From: UBA7332 sp051657165
Lineage (GTDB): Bacteria; Bacteroidota; Bacteroidia; Bacteroidales; UBA7332
DNA length: 64,000 bases
NCBI GenBank assembly: GCA_051657165.1
Contig: JBOFKD010000111.1
Location: 1 to 64,000 of the forward strand
Direction: 5' to 3'
Part shown: positions 43,377 through 51,919 of the stretch, piece by piece
Layout: each line of letters starts with the position of its first letter
Position numbering within the stretch: position 1 is the stretch's first letter
Program-made: the position numbers and the translations under genes
Notes under the pieces: generated by a model
Seen by the model: only the letters and a program-made list of their open reading frames with translations
Told to the model about the DNA's origin: nothing
Databases searched by the model: none

Positions 43377-44387
43377 TTATTTAACTTCCCATACATTTCC
43401 ACTCATCATTAAATCATTGAATGATTTAATTTTAGAGTTATCCTGTACTCTGTGAATCTGATCAACAACAGCCTGATCATAATTAATAGCTTCAACGTTA
43501 CGTATCACGCCCAGCGCTAATGGAAACTCAGGTCCCTCCATAGAAGCCAGTTTAAAATGAAGCGTATTATCATGAGTAGTTGCGTCATGCACCAGAACAT
43601 CATCCAGTGTATATCCGTCTTCGCCAATGGTAACAACTTTCAGGTTAAATCCATCAAGAACAATACCTTTGTTATTATTCTTACCGAAAACCATCTTTTC
43701 TCCTTGTTTCAGAAGGATAGTACGGTCCGGACGACCTTCTTTATCTGAATAATATTTGTGGATCCCGTCTGTAAAAATCACACAATTCTGAAGAACTTCA
43801 ATAACAGCTGTTCCTTTGTGTTCAGATGCAGCAATCATACATTCAGTAGTTGTAGGTAAATCTATATCCAGAGATCTGGCAAAAAAGTTTCCACGTGCAC
43901 CGAATGCAAGCTCAGCTGGAACAAATGGATCTTCAACAGTACCGAATGGCGATGATTTAGTTACATATCCACGTTCTGTAGTCGGAGAGTATTGTCCTTT
44001 TGTTAATCCATATATCTTATTATTCAACAGCACAATATTAATATCAATATTACGACGTACTGCATGAATAAAATGATTACCTCCGATAGCAAGACAATCC
44101 CCGTCTCCGGTTATCTGCCATACACTAAGCGATGGATTAGCCACTTTAACACCCGTAGCAATAGCTGATCCACGACCATGAATTGTATGAAAACCATAAG
44201 TTCCCATATAATAAGGCAAACGCGAAGAACATCCGATTCCGGAAATTACAGCTGTATTATTAGGTGCTACACCAATCTCAGCCATTGCTTTGTGCAAACA
44301 ATTCAAAACAGCAAAATCGCCACAACCGGGACACCATTTTATTTGCTGCTCATTTTTAAAATCTTTCGCTGTATATTGTGTGCTCAT
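43377..44387 (-). CDS. korB: 2-oxoglutarate:ferredoxin oxidoreductase, beta subunit
   Basis: 336-residue TPP-binding subunit. WCPGCGDFAVL opens the protein, the TPP-Mg motif is GDGDCLAIGGNHFIHA...NKIYGLTKGQ, and GRGSAIATGVKVANP is conserved. With KorA it converts 2-oxoglutarate and CoA to succinyl-CoA, CO2 and reduced ferredoxin, supporting the partial TCA cycle of anaerobic Bacteroidales. Other 2-oxoacids cannot be excluded. It starts two bases after korA. Confidence 0.93.
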   Translation of the reverse strand: MSTQYTAKDFKNEQQIKWCPGCGDFAVLNCLHKAMAEIGVAPNNTAVISGIGCSSRLPYYMGTYGFHTIHGRGSAIATGVKVANPSLSVWQITGDGDCLAIGGNHFIHAVRRNIDINIVLLNNKIYGLTKGQYSPTTERGYVTKSSPFGTVEDPFVPAELAFGARGNFFARSLDIDLPTTTECMIAASEHKGTAVIEVLQNCVIFTDGIHKYYSDKEGRPDRTILLKQGEKMVFGKNNNKGIVLDGFNLKVVTIGEDGYTLDDVLVHDATTHDNTLHFKLASMEGPEFPLALGVIRNVEAINYDQAVVDQIHRVQDNSKIKSFNDLMMSGNVWEVK

Positions 44388-44389
44388 AA

Positions 44390-46246
44390 TTATTTTTCCT
44401 CCATTAGTTTAGTTACACAATCAACCAATTCAGAAACCATAAAAGGTTGTCCCTGAACTTTATTGTACTGTTCGAATTGAATTGAAGGGAACTTCATACG
44501 TAAATAACCTACAAACTGACCCAGATTTAACTCACAAACAACAATTTTCTTGTATTTACGCAGTACTTCTTCTGTATTTTTAGGCAGAGGATTAATATAT
44601 TCAAAATGAGCATGAGCCACTTTTTTTCCTTGCATATTCAGAGCATCAACAGCAGAAGAAAGGTGACCGTAAGTACCACCCCAACCTACAACTAAAATAT
44701 CGGAATCTGCATTTCCTTCAACTTTAAGCTCAGGTATAAAATCTGCTATTTTTTGAATTTTAGCTTCACGTGTATCAGTCATTATCTGGTGATTCAACGG
44801 ATCTGTCGATATAACACCGGTATGGTAATCTTTTTCCAGACCACCGATACGATGCTCAAAACCTTCACGTCCCGGAATAGCCCAATAACGTACTTTTGTT
44901 TCTTCATTACGCATATAAGGCTTCCATCTCTCTCTCAAATCCTCCGGCACAAAAGGCGGGTTAATCGCCGGATAATCATTCAGATTTGGAATTTTCCATG
45001 CCGAAGAACCATTCGCGATGAATCCATCCGTTAATAGTATTACAGGCGTCATATGCTCAAGAGCCAGCTTAGATGACATATAAGCCATATCAAAACAGTT
45101 CGTTGGAGTTTTCGCAGCAAGAACAACAGCCGGAGACTCACCGTTACGCCCATAAAGAGCCTGCATTAAGTCTGACTGTTCTGTTTTGGTTGGAAGACCT
45201 GTCGAAGGACCTCCACGCTGAACATCAACAATTACCAACGGAATTTCAGCTATCACAGCAAGACCAATAGCCTCACCCTTTAAAGCTAATCCCGGACCAG
45301 AAGTGGAAGTGGCAGCCAGATTTCCTGCAAAACTTGCACCAATAGCTGTACAAATACCCGATATTTCATCTTCACACTGCACAGTCTTAACACCCAAATC
45401 TTTGCGTTTTGCTAATTCATGAAGAATATCTGTAGCAGGAGTGATCGGATAACTACCTAAAAACAATGGAAGACCAGCTTTTTCAGCTGCAGCAATAAGT
45501 CCGTAGGCTGTAGCTGTATTTCCGTTTATATCTGTATAGAATCCTTTCTGAGGATGCTCATTAGGTTCAATTTTATAAGTTGAAACAGTAGCATGTGTAT
45601 TTGCTCCAAAATTATAGCCATCAGTCAGAACTTTTATATTAGCCTGCATGATCGCTTCCTTTTTAGAGAATTTCTTTTTCAAAAAAGGCAGGACACTATC
45701 AACCGGACGGTTAAATAGCCACGATATCAGTCCAAGGGCAAACATGTTTTTACAGCGTAATGCCGACTTATTATCCAATCCGTATCCTTCAAGTCCATTT
45801 TTGGTCATTGATGTAATTGGCACTGAAAGCACTTGAACATCAGTCAAACCCAACTCTTTAAAAGGATCATTGGTAGTAAACATGGCTTTTTTAAGATCTG
45901 CTTCTGCAAAAGAGTCTTCGTCAATAATCACTACACATTGTGGTTTCAAATAGCTCTTATTTACTTTTAAAGCTGCCGGATTCATCGCGACTAATACATC
46001 CGCTTTATCTCCGGGTGTAAGAATTTTAGATGCTCCTAAATGAACCTGAAAACCGGATACTCCGCTTAGCGACCCCTGAGGCGCACGCATTTCAGCCGGA
46101 TAATCCGGAAATGTAGATATCTCATTTCCAAAAATAGCGGATAAATTGGAAAATATATTTCCAACCAGCTGCATACCGTCTCCGGAGTCTCCGGAGAATC
46201 GGATAACAACACTATCCAACTCTTTTACTTTTACTTGTCCGTTCAT
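44390..46246 (-). CDS. korA: 2-oxoglutarate:ferredoxin oxidoreductase, alpha subunit (gamma-alpha fusion)
   Basis: 618 residues: an N-terminal gamma domain (residues 1-190, VIRFSGDSGDGMQLVGNIF) fused to the alpha pyrimidine-binding domain (from about 210; GSYPITPATDILHELAKR, STSGPGLALKGEAIGLA) and a C-terminal domain II (LVVGWGGTYGHLSSAVDAL). The fusion order gamma-alpha is normal for the two-subunit KorAB type. First gene of the korAB operon. Confidence 0.93.
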   Translation of the reverse strand: MNGQVKVKELDSVVIRFSGDSGDGMQLVGNIFSNLSAIFGNEISTFPDYPAEMRAPQGSLSGVSGFQVHLGASKILTPGDKADVLVAMNPAALKVNKSYLKPQCVVIIDEDSFAEADLKKAMFTTNDPFKELGLTDVQVLSVPITSMTKNGLEGYGLDNKSALRCKNMFALGLISWLFNRPVDSVLPFLKKKFSKKEAIMQANIKVLTDGYNFGANTHATVSTYKIEPNEHPQKGFYTDINGNTATAYGLIAAAEKAGLPLFLGSYPITPATDILHELAKRKDLGVKTVQCEDEISGICTAIGASFAGNLAATSTSGPGLALKGEAIGLAVIAEIPLVIVDVQRGGPSTGLPTKTEQSDLMQALYGRNGESPAVVLAAKTPTNCFDMAYMSSKLALEHMTPVILLTDGFIANGSSAWKIPNLNDYPAINPPFVPEDLRERWKPYMRNEETKVRYWAIPGREGFEHRIGGLEKDYHTGVISTDPLNHQIMTDTREAKIQKIADFIPELKVEGNADSDILVVGWGGTYGHLSSAVDALNMQGKKVAHAHFEYINPLPKNTEEVLRKYKKIVVCELNLGQFVGYLRMKFPSIQFEQYNKVQGQPFMVSELVDCVTKLMEEK

Positions 46247-46505
46247 AATAAATTCTATGTTGGTTGTTTAATCGGCTTATAGATTCTATGATTAAAACTC
46301 TCTGATAACAGGGAGTTTGCTGCAAATGTAAAAGATATTATGAGGGCCACAAAAAAAAATCAAGATAAGTTTTTTTACTAAAAAAACTATATCCTGTCAG
46401 TTTGAAAAATGATTGTATTTTTTTGTGACGAAAGCACTTAAATAAAGAATAGAAGAAACCTTTTGTTCTGAAAATCAGTAGAAAAAACAGAAAAGTGTAA
46501 AAACA

Positions 46506-46537
46506 AAAAAAGCAGCAACTTTCGTTACTGCTTTTTG
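46506..46537 (-). terminator. Terminator of tRNA-Thr copy 3
   Basis: AAAAAGCAG/CTGCTTTTT stem; the same hairpin follows the tRNA-Thr copy at 47012. Confidence 0.85.
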
Positions 46538-46611
46538 AGCCTCTTGTCGGATTCGAACCAACGACCCCGAGATTACAAATCACGTGCTCTGGCCAACTGA
46601 GCTAAAGAGGC
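46538..46611 (-). tRNA. tRNA-Thr (anticodon TGT), copy 3
   Basis: Same sequence as 1312-1385 and 47012-47085. Located just downstream of the SRP RNA gene. Confidence 0.95.
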
Positions 46612-46615
46612 AAAT

Positions 46616-46711
46616 GGGTAAGCTATCTATATCGCGTCGCTACAACCAACTACCCTTGCTGCGATCAAACCCTGGGGGATTCGAAGGGAGCTGACCGTAT
46701 AGGACTTACCC
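46616..46711 (-). ncRNA. ffs: Signal recognition particle RNA (4.5S, small bacterial type)
   Basis: Minus-strand RNA of about 96 bases with closing stem GGGTAAG/CTTACCC. It carries the SRP signature in the right order: ACGGTCAGCTCCC, an apical arm, then GCAGCAAGGGTAG, corresponding to GGUCAG...AGCAG of the symmetric loop bound by Ffh. The apical arm is longer than the GGAA-capped hairpin of E. coli. It is not a tRNA: there is no anticodon arm or T-arm. Neighbouring tRNA-Thr genes lie on both sides. Confidence 0.75.
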
Positions 46712-46978
46712 GAGCACAAAGGTAGAAATAGTTTTTATTTTGCCAAATAGTTTGCTGATTTTTTTTCAAAAAACACAATGATTGCGGAGATCTTTACTCT
46801 AATTCATTGAGTTTCAAGAGTTGCTTTTTATCCCAGAAAACACAAAGGAATATAGGTGTGAAATAGCCGGGAAAAAGGAGGAGTCATTTTCTATAGACGG
46901 AAGCTTAGTTGCGAAAACATCACTGCAATCGCAATTATACGCAGAAACAGAACAATCCGAAAATAAAAGTATAAAAAC

Positions 46979-47011
46979 AAAAAAAGCAGCAACTTTCGTT
47001 ACTGCTTTTTG
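46979..47011 (-). terminator. Terminator of tRNA-Thr copy 2
   Basis: AAAAAAGCAG/CTGCTTTTT stem identical to 46506-46537. Confidence 0.85.
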
Positions 47012-47085
47012 AGCCTCTTGTCGGATTCGAACCAACGACCCCGAGATTACAAATCACGTGCTCTGGCCAACTGAGCTAAAGAGGC
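47012..47085 (-). tRNA. tRNA-Thr (anticodon TGT), copy 2
   Basis: Same sequence as the gene heading the tuf cluster and as 46538-46611; the tRNA plus its terminator are duplicated. Confidence 0.95.
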
Positions 47086-47170
47086 ATTAAGAATCGCTTT
47101 TTTTGCGTTTCCGGGTACAAAAGTAGATAAAATTTCAAATTATACAAATATATATCCTGACTTTTTTATA

Positions 47171-47213
47171 AAAAAATCGCCAAACCCTCATTATTAAAGG
47201 GTTTAGCGATTCA
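47171..47213 (-). terminator. Terminator of the CoA-transferase gene
   Basis: AATCGCCAAACCCT/AGGGTTTAGCGATT stem (one mismatch) directly after the stop codon on the minus strand, with a T run on its 3' side. Confidence 0.88.
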
Positions 47214-47218
47214 TTATT

Positions 47219-48712
47219 TTATTTATATTGCTTCAGATCAACTTTAGACATATCACCGGATGCAAGGAATTCATTATGGAATGAAAGAGCAGCTTTCAAA
47301 TTATGCTCCGTGTGTCCTTTTTGCGATATAGATAAGTATTCTCTTAATAATGGACGATAATCCGGATGTACACAATTATCAATAATTGCATTTGCACGTT
47401 CACGTGGAGATTTACCTCTCAAATCAGCTACTCCAAATTCAGTAACGATAACTTTTACCGAATGTTCACTATGATCTACATGCGATACCATTGGTACAAA
47501 AGCTGAAATCTTACCACCTTTAGCAGTAGAAGGAGTTGTAAAAATAGACAAATAAGCATTACGGGTAAAATCAGCTGAACCTCCAATACCATTCATCATT
47601 TTAGTCCCGACAACGTGAGTTGAATTTACATTACCATAAATATCTGCTTCCAAAGCTGTATTCATCGTAATTAATCCAAGACGGCGTACAATCTCAGGAT
47701 GATTTGTTATTTCTCCGGGACGCATCACAATCTTATCGCGGAAAAACTCCAGATTGTGATACACATAATCCTGAGCTTCCTGACTTAGAGTCAAAGCACA
47801 TGTACTTGCAAATGTACATTTTCCGGATTTCATAAGATCAATAACAGAATCCTGTACAACCTCTGTATACATCTGGAATTTAGGAATATCACTATTTTTA
47901 CCTAGTGCAGCTAAAGTTGCATTAGCTATATTTCCCACACCCGACTGGATAGGTAAGAATTCTTTAGGAAGTCTGCCTGATTTAAGCTCTTCAGCAAGGA
48001 AATTGGCAACATTTTCACCAATCTTAGCCGTAACTTCATCCACTTCGGCAAAACCACCCACTTCATCCGGCATATCTACCGGCACAACAGCTATGATTTT
48101 TGACGGGTCAACCTTTACATAAGGAGTTCCGATGCGGTCAGTTGGCGCATATACCGGAATTTCTCTTCTGTAAGGAGGATCAAGAGGAGTATAAATATCG
48201 TGGAAACCTTTAAGTTCCTTCGGATGTGTTGAATTAAGTTCAATAATAAGTTTGTCAGCCATTTCACAGTAAGTAGGTGTGACACCAACAGAAGAAGTCA
48301 GATAAATTTCACCATCTTCTGTTACTTCGCATGCTTCAACGACAGCAACATCAACTTTACCAAAGAAACCATATCGTAAGTCCTGCGCTAAATGAGAAAG
48401 ATGATAATCAAAATAGTCTATCTCATGATTGTTTAAGGCTTTACGGGTATCTCCGTTTGATTGATAAGGAATCCGGAGTCCGACACACTTTGCACGTGCA
48501 AGATTACCATCCAATGAATCTCCGGTAGAAGCTCCGGTATAAACACCAATTTTAAAGGGTCTTCCTTCTGCATGTTCTTTTTCAGCGATTTTTGCTACTT
48601 CACAAGCAATCGCTTTCGGGCTACCAGCCGCTGTAAAACCACTAAAACCGACATTCATGCCGTTCTTAATAAATGTTGCAGCTTCGGCAGCAGAAATAAC
48701 TTTAAATGCCAT
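47219..48712 (-). CDS. Succinyl-CoA:acetate/propionate CoA-transferase family protein
   Basis: 497 residues of the acetyl-CoA hydrolase/transferase family (class I CoA-transferases). Visible features: GFSGFTAAGSPKAIA near the N-terminus, QSGVGNIANATLAAL, and the region of the catalytic Glu, KFQMYTEVVQDSVIDL. C-terminal GIGGSADFTRNAYLSIF is characteristic of succinate CoA-transferases. In a propionate- and acetate-forming anaerobe it would move CoA between succinate and propionate or acetate. A small membrane protein gene lies 68 bases upstream on the same strand. Confidence 0.92.
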   Translation of the reverse strand: MAFKVISAAEAATFIKNGMNVGFSGFTAAGSPKAIACEVAKIAEKEHAEGRPFKIGVYTGASTGDSLDGNLARAKCVGLRIPYQSNGDTRKALNNHEIDYFDYHLSHLAQDLRYGFFGKVDVAVVEACEVTEDGEIYLTSSVGVTPTYCEMADKLIIELNSTHPKELKGFHDIYTPLDPPYRREIPVYAPTDRIGTPYVKVDPSKIIAVVPVDMPDEVGGFAEVDEVTAKIGENVANFLAEELKSGRLPKEFLPIQSGVGNIANATLAALGKNSDIPKFQMYTEVVQDSVIDLMKSGKCTFASTCALTLSQEAQDYVYHNLEFFRDKIVMRPGEITNHPEIVRRLGLITMNTALEADIYGNVNSTHVVGTKMMNGIGGSADFTRNAYLSIFTTPSTAKGGKISAFVPMVSHVDHSEHSVKVIVTEFGVADLRGKSPRERANAIIDNCVHPDYRPLLREYLSISQKGHTEHNLKAALSFHNEFLASGDMSKVDLKQYK

Positions 48713-48780
48713 ATCTTTAAGATTATACGGTTATATATATAAATAACTAGTGTCCCGCGAAAATAACAAATGAATAATTT

Positions 48781-49167
48781 TCAGAATTTGCGTGCGAAAA
48801 TCTCAGTATATACAAAAGCTTTTTTTAACTCATCCTTATCAGACAAATTAGATATTAATGAGTTATGTTTACAATTAAGAGGAATGTCTTTCATCTTTTT
48901 CGATTCTTCAGATTGTAAAATATCATCCGTTACAGCAATAGGCTGATAGCATGATTTAAATACCTTATCTTCAGCTATGTAGTCATTCTTTTGGTATTCA
49001 GAAGCAGGTTCTGATTTAATTATTTTTTTTCTCTTTTTGTGAGATGATTGATTCTTTTTTTCAGCATTTTGTTCATTGTTTTGCTTTTTATCAAATGATT
49101 TTGATACAATTTGAAACAAAGCTACTCCCAAAAAGATAATTAAATATAAGTAATCTCCCAGATCCAT
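48781..49167 (-). CDS. Small membrane-anchored protein, conserved in Bacteroidota
   Basis: 128 residues: an N-terminal transmembrane helix (MDLGDYLYLIIFLGVALFQIV), a long Lys/Glu/Ser/Asn-rich hydrophilic linker and a C-terminal motif DKDELKKAFVYTEIFARKF. I recognise this layout, a DLGD-x-hydrophobic start and a YSEILNRKY-like end, as frequent in uncharacterised Bacteroidota proteins. Function unknown. It lies upstream of the CoA-transferase and downstream of a possible attenuator hairpin. Confidence 0.78.
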   Translation of the reverse strand: MDLGDYLYLIIFLGVALFQIVSKSFDKKQNNEQNAEKKNQSSHKKRKKIIKSEPASEYQKNDYIAEDKVFKSCYQPIAVTDDILQSEESKKMKDIPLNCKHNSLISNLSDKDELKKAFVYTEIFARKF

Positions 49168-49249
49168 ATTCTTTTATTAATTTTGTATGTTCTGAAACAG
49201 GAACAATGCAAACATACAATATATTTTTGTTTATTAGGCATATAGGAAT

Positions 49250-49286
49250 AAAAAAAGTTGGGGGTAACCTCGCGGTCTCCCCCAAC
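49250..49286 (-). terminator. Intrinsic terminator or attenuator in a leader
   Basis: On the minus strand GTTGGGGG/CCCCCAAC with a 14-base loop containing GACCGCGAGG, followed by TTTTTTT. It lies 83 bases before the start of the minus-strand gene at 49167, so it would stop transcripts in that gene's leader. Confidence 0.7.
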
Positions 49287-49430
49287 AACTAACCTAAACC
49301 TTAACTATAAAAATAAATTTTCGTTTGCACTGCAAATATTGGAAATAAGAATTTATTATCAAAATATTGATTAATGTTTTTAAACATGATCAGTGAAATT
49401 TATTTTCGTTTTAATTAATATTATTTTTTT

Positions 49431-50786
49431 ATGTCAGGAACAGACTTTAAATCTGAAACTGTAATTCCGTCAAAAAAACTTTTTGTTGAGACTTATGGTT
49501 GTCAAATGAATGTAGCAGACAGTGAGGTAGTTGTATCAATCATGGAGATGGATGGATACGAGGTAACCGAAGATATTAAAGAGGCTGATGCTATTTTTGT
49601 AAACACTTGTTCGATACGTGATAATGCGGAACAGAAAGTTGTTTCTCGTTTGACGTATTTCAATTCACTAAAGAAAAAACGTAAAGGTTTAGTTGTTGGT
49701 GTACTGGGCTGTATGGCTGAACGGGTTAAAGATGAGCTTATCAATGATTATCAGGTTGACCTGGTAGTAGGACCTGATGCTTATCTGGATCTTCCTAATC
49801 TTGTAGGAGCTGTTGAAAACGGAGAAAAAGCCATCAATGTAAAACTATCTACAGATGAAACTTATCGCGAAATTATTCCTTCCAGAATCGGAGGAAACCG
49901 CATCTCTGGTTTTATCTCAATCATGCGCGGATGTAACAACTTCTGTTCGTATTGTATTGTACCTTATACAAGAGGCAGAGAGCGTAGTCGCGAACCAGAA
50001 AGTATCATTCGTGAGTTGCTTGACCTGAAAGAGAAAAACTATAAAGAAATAACTCTTCTGGGTCAGAACGTAAATTCATACTGTTATGAGAAAGAAGGCG
50101 AAAAAGTAGACTTTCCAATGTTGCTGAAAATGGTGGCGGAAGCTGCTCCGGATTTACGTATCCGTTTTACAACTTCTCATCCGAAAGATATGAGCGATGA
50201 AATTCTTGAAACCATTGCAGCTCACAATAATATTTGCAACCATATACATTTACCTGTACAGTCTGGTAGTTCACGTATTCTTAAATTAATGAACCGAAAA
50301 TATACCCGTGAGTGGTATATGGAACGTATAGATGCGATCAAACGAATCATACCAGATTGCGGTCTGACTACCGATGTTTTTTGCGGATTCCATTCCGAAA
50401 CAGAAGAAGATCATCAGGAGACTTTATCTCTGATGAAAGAAGTTGGGTTTGATGCAGCATTTATGTTCAAATATTCTGAAAGACCCGGTACTTATGCTTC
50501 GAAACATCTGAAAGATGATATTGACGAAGAAATTAAAATAAAACGTCTTGAAGAAATTATTGCACTTCAGAACCGTCTGTCTTTAGAAAGCAACCAGTCG
50601 ACTATCGGTAAAGTGTATGAAGTGCTGGCTGAAGGGGTATCAAAAAGATCCCGCGAAGACCTTTACGGACGTACGGAACATAATCGTGTCGTTGTTTTCC
50701 CTCGTGGAGGACACCGTATCGGAGAATTCGTAAAAGTAAGAATCACAGATGTAACTTCTGCTACATTACGTGGTGAACTTGTTTAA
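49431..50786 (+). CDS. miaB: tRNA-2-methylthio-N6-dimethylallyladenosine synthase
   Basis: 451-residue radical SAM methylthiotransferase modifying A37 of tRNAs that read UNN codons. N-terminal MTTase domain with three cluster Cys (YGCQMN, NTCSIR, LGCMAE), the radical SAM motif CNNFCSYC and a C-terminal TRAM domain (RVVVFPRGGHRIGEFV). All cluster ligands are present. The last four bases overlap the end of the convergent GH53-like gene. Confidence 0.96.
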   Translation: MSGTDFKSETVIPSKKLFVETYGCQMNVADSEVVVSIMEMDGYEVTEDIKEADAIFVNTCSIRDNAEQKVVSRLTYFNSLKKKRKGLVVGVLGCMAERVKDELINDYQVDLVVGPDAYLDLPNLVGAVENGEKAINVKLSTDETYREIIPSRIGGNRISGFISIMRGCNNFCSYCIVPYTRGRERSREPESIIRELLDLKEKNYKEITLLGQNVNSYCYEKEGEKVDFPMLLKMVAEAAPDLRIRFTTSHPKDMSDEILETIAAHNNICNHIHLPVQSGSSRILKLMNRKYTREWYMERIDAIKRIIPDCGLTTDVFCGFHSETEEDHQETLSLMKEVGFDAAFMFKYSERPGTYASKHLKDDIDEEIKIKRLEEIIALQNRLSLESNQSTIGKVYEVLAEGVSKRSREDLYGRTEHNRVVVFPRGGHRIGEFVKVRITDVTSATLRGELV

Positions 50787-51919
50787 CGACATTTACGATT
50801 AATCAATCTGAATATACTGAAAGCGGGCATTACTTGTCCGCTTTTGTTATTAAATAACCCTGCATAAAAAGGTTTAAACGGGTTACTCTGCTTTGTCATT
50901 GTCTCTTCGGCATACCAGTAGATAATACCACTGACCTGAGGTATATAAGCAATCTCTCTGATTAAATTATAGAGTATAATTTTTTGCCCAGACGGACTAA
51001 TTTCAAAATCTACATGATCACGGTACTGTTCAGGCACTCCTTCCTGATCATAAGGTATTGATATTTCTGTAAATAATATATCTTTAGCTCCATTGAGATA
51101 TAAAAGATTATCAATAAAATCAATTAATTCCGGAATACTCCCGTCTGAATAAGAACGATAGGTCAGACCAATCGTATCAAAATCAATATTTCCGATCATA
51201 AGCCTGGAAAAAAATTCAAAAGCTCTTTCTTTATCTCTCAACGAATCTATACCTATAACTATATTGATGTTACCGGATAATGTATCTCGTATAGCCCGGC
51301 TGGCGGATTTTAGCAGCGACAAAAAGTTGAACCATTCTGCATTATTTGACGGATAATCTTCATGAAGAAAACCATCCTCCCATAAAAAACCATTTTGCAA
51401 ACCATTTCCTATCTGAATAAGATCGGGAACTACACTATTATCTTTCAGTATATTCAACACATCGCACGTATATGTATAAATCTTTTTTCTGAGTTCTTCA
51501 CGGTTTAATTCAGTCCATTGAGAAGGTTTTTCCTGTAACTGAGAATCGGCATATTGATCTGAATAATGAATAGTCAGATAAAATTCGAATCCCGACGCTT
51601 TAATCTCTTTTGCCAAACGTATGACATAGTCCAGATCCTGACATGCAAAAGATGCAGAGTCCGGATTAACCAGTAACCGGCATCTGATTGTATTAAAACC
51701 ATTCTCACCATAATAATGAAACAAATCGGGAATTGATTGATTATCTTCATTTGTGTATACCGCATCCAGTTCTTTATACCGGAGCAATAAAGAAAGATCA
51801 CCTCCAATATATTTAAAGTGGGGTGTACAAATTTGTCTGAAGCACAAATGACACTCTTCTTCGGTATTCAAAGAAAGAGAGTTTTCCAGTAGTAAATAAG
51901 ATTCTAAAATCGTTTTCAT
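50783..51919 (-). CDS. GH53-like protein lacking the acid/base glutamate
   Basis: 378 residues resembling arabinogalactan endo-beta-1,4-galactanase (GH53): YIGGDLSLL, YGENGFNTIRCRLLVNP, LDYVIRLAKEIKASG, LTIHYSDQYAD and PDLIQIGNGLQNGFLW. In GH53 the IGNE motif supplies the acid/base Glu; here residue 173 is Gly (IGNG). The nucleophile region ILFTEIS keeps Glu285. There is no signal peptide, whereas known galactanases are secreted. Probably inactive as an endo-galactanase, or altered in chemistry. It converges on miaB with a four-base overlap. Confidence 0.85.
   Translation of the reverse strand: MKTILESYLLLENSLSLNTEEECHLCFRQICTPHFKYIGGDLSLLLRYKELDAVYTNEDNQSIPDLFHYYGENGFNTIRCRLLVNPDSASFACQDLDYVIRLAKEIKASGFEFYLTIHYSDQYADSQLQEKPSQWTELNREELRKKIYTYTCDVLNILKDNSVVPDLIQIGNGLQNGFLWEDGFLHEDYPSNNAEWFNFLSLLKSASRAIRDTLSGNINIVIGIDSLRDKERAFEFFSRLMIGNIDFDTIGLTYRSYSDGSIPELIDFIDNLLYLNGAKDILFTEISIPYDQEGVPEQYRDHVDFEISPSGQKIILYNLIREIAYIPQVSGIIYWYAEETMTKQSNPFKPFYAGLFNNKSGQVMPAFSIFRLINRKCR

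Noticed and set aside
46338..46583. 81-codon minus-strand frame over tRNA-Thr
   Set aside because: It starts inside the tRNA and continues through its terminator into AT-rich DNA.
46616..46711. Degenerate tRNA
   Set aside because: Closing stem looks like an acceptor stem, but there is no anticodon or T arm; the GGTCAG...AGCAG pattern fits SRP RNA.
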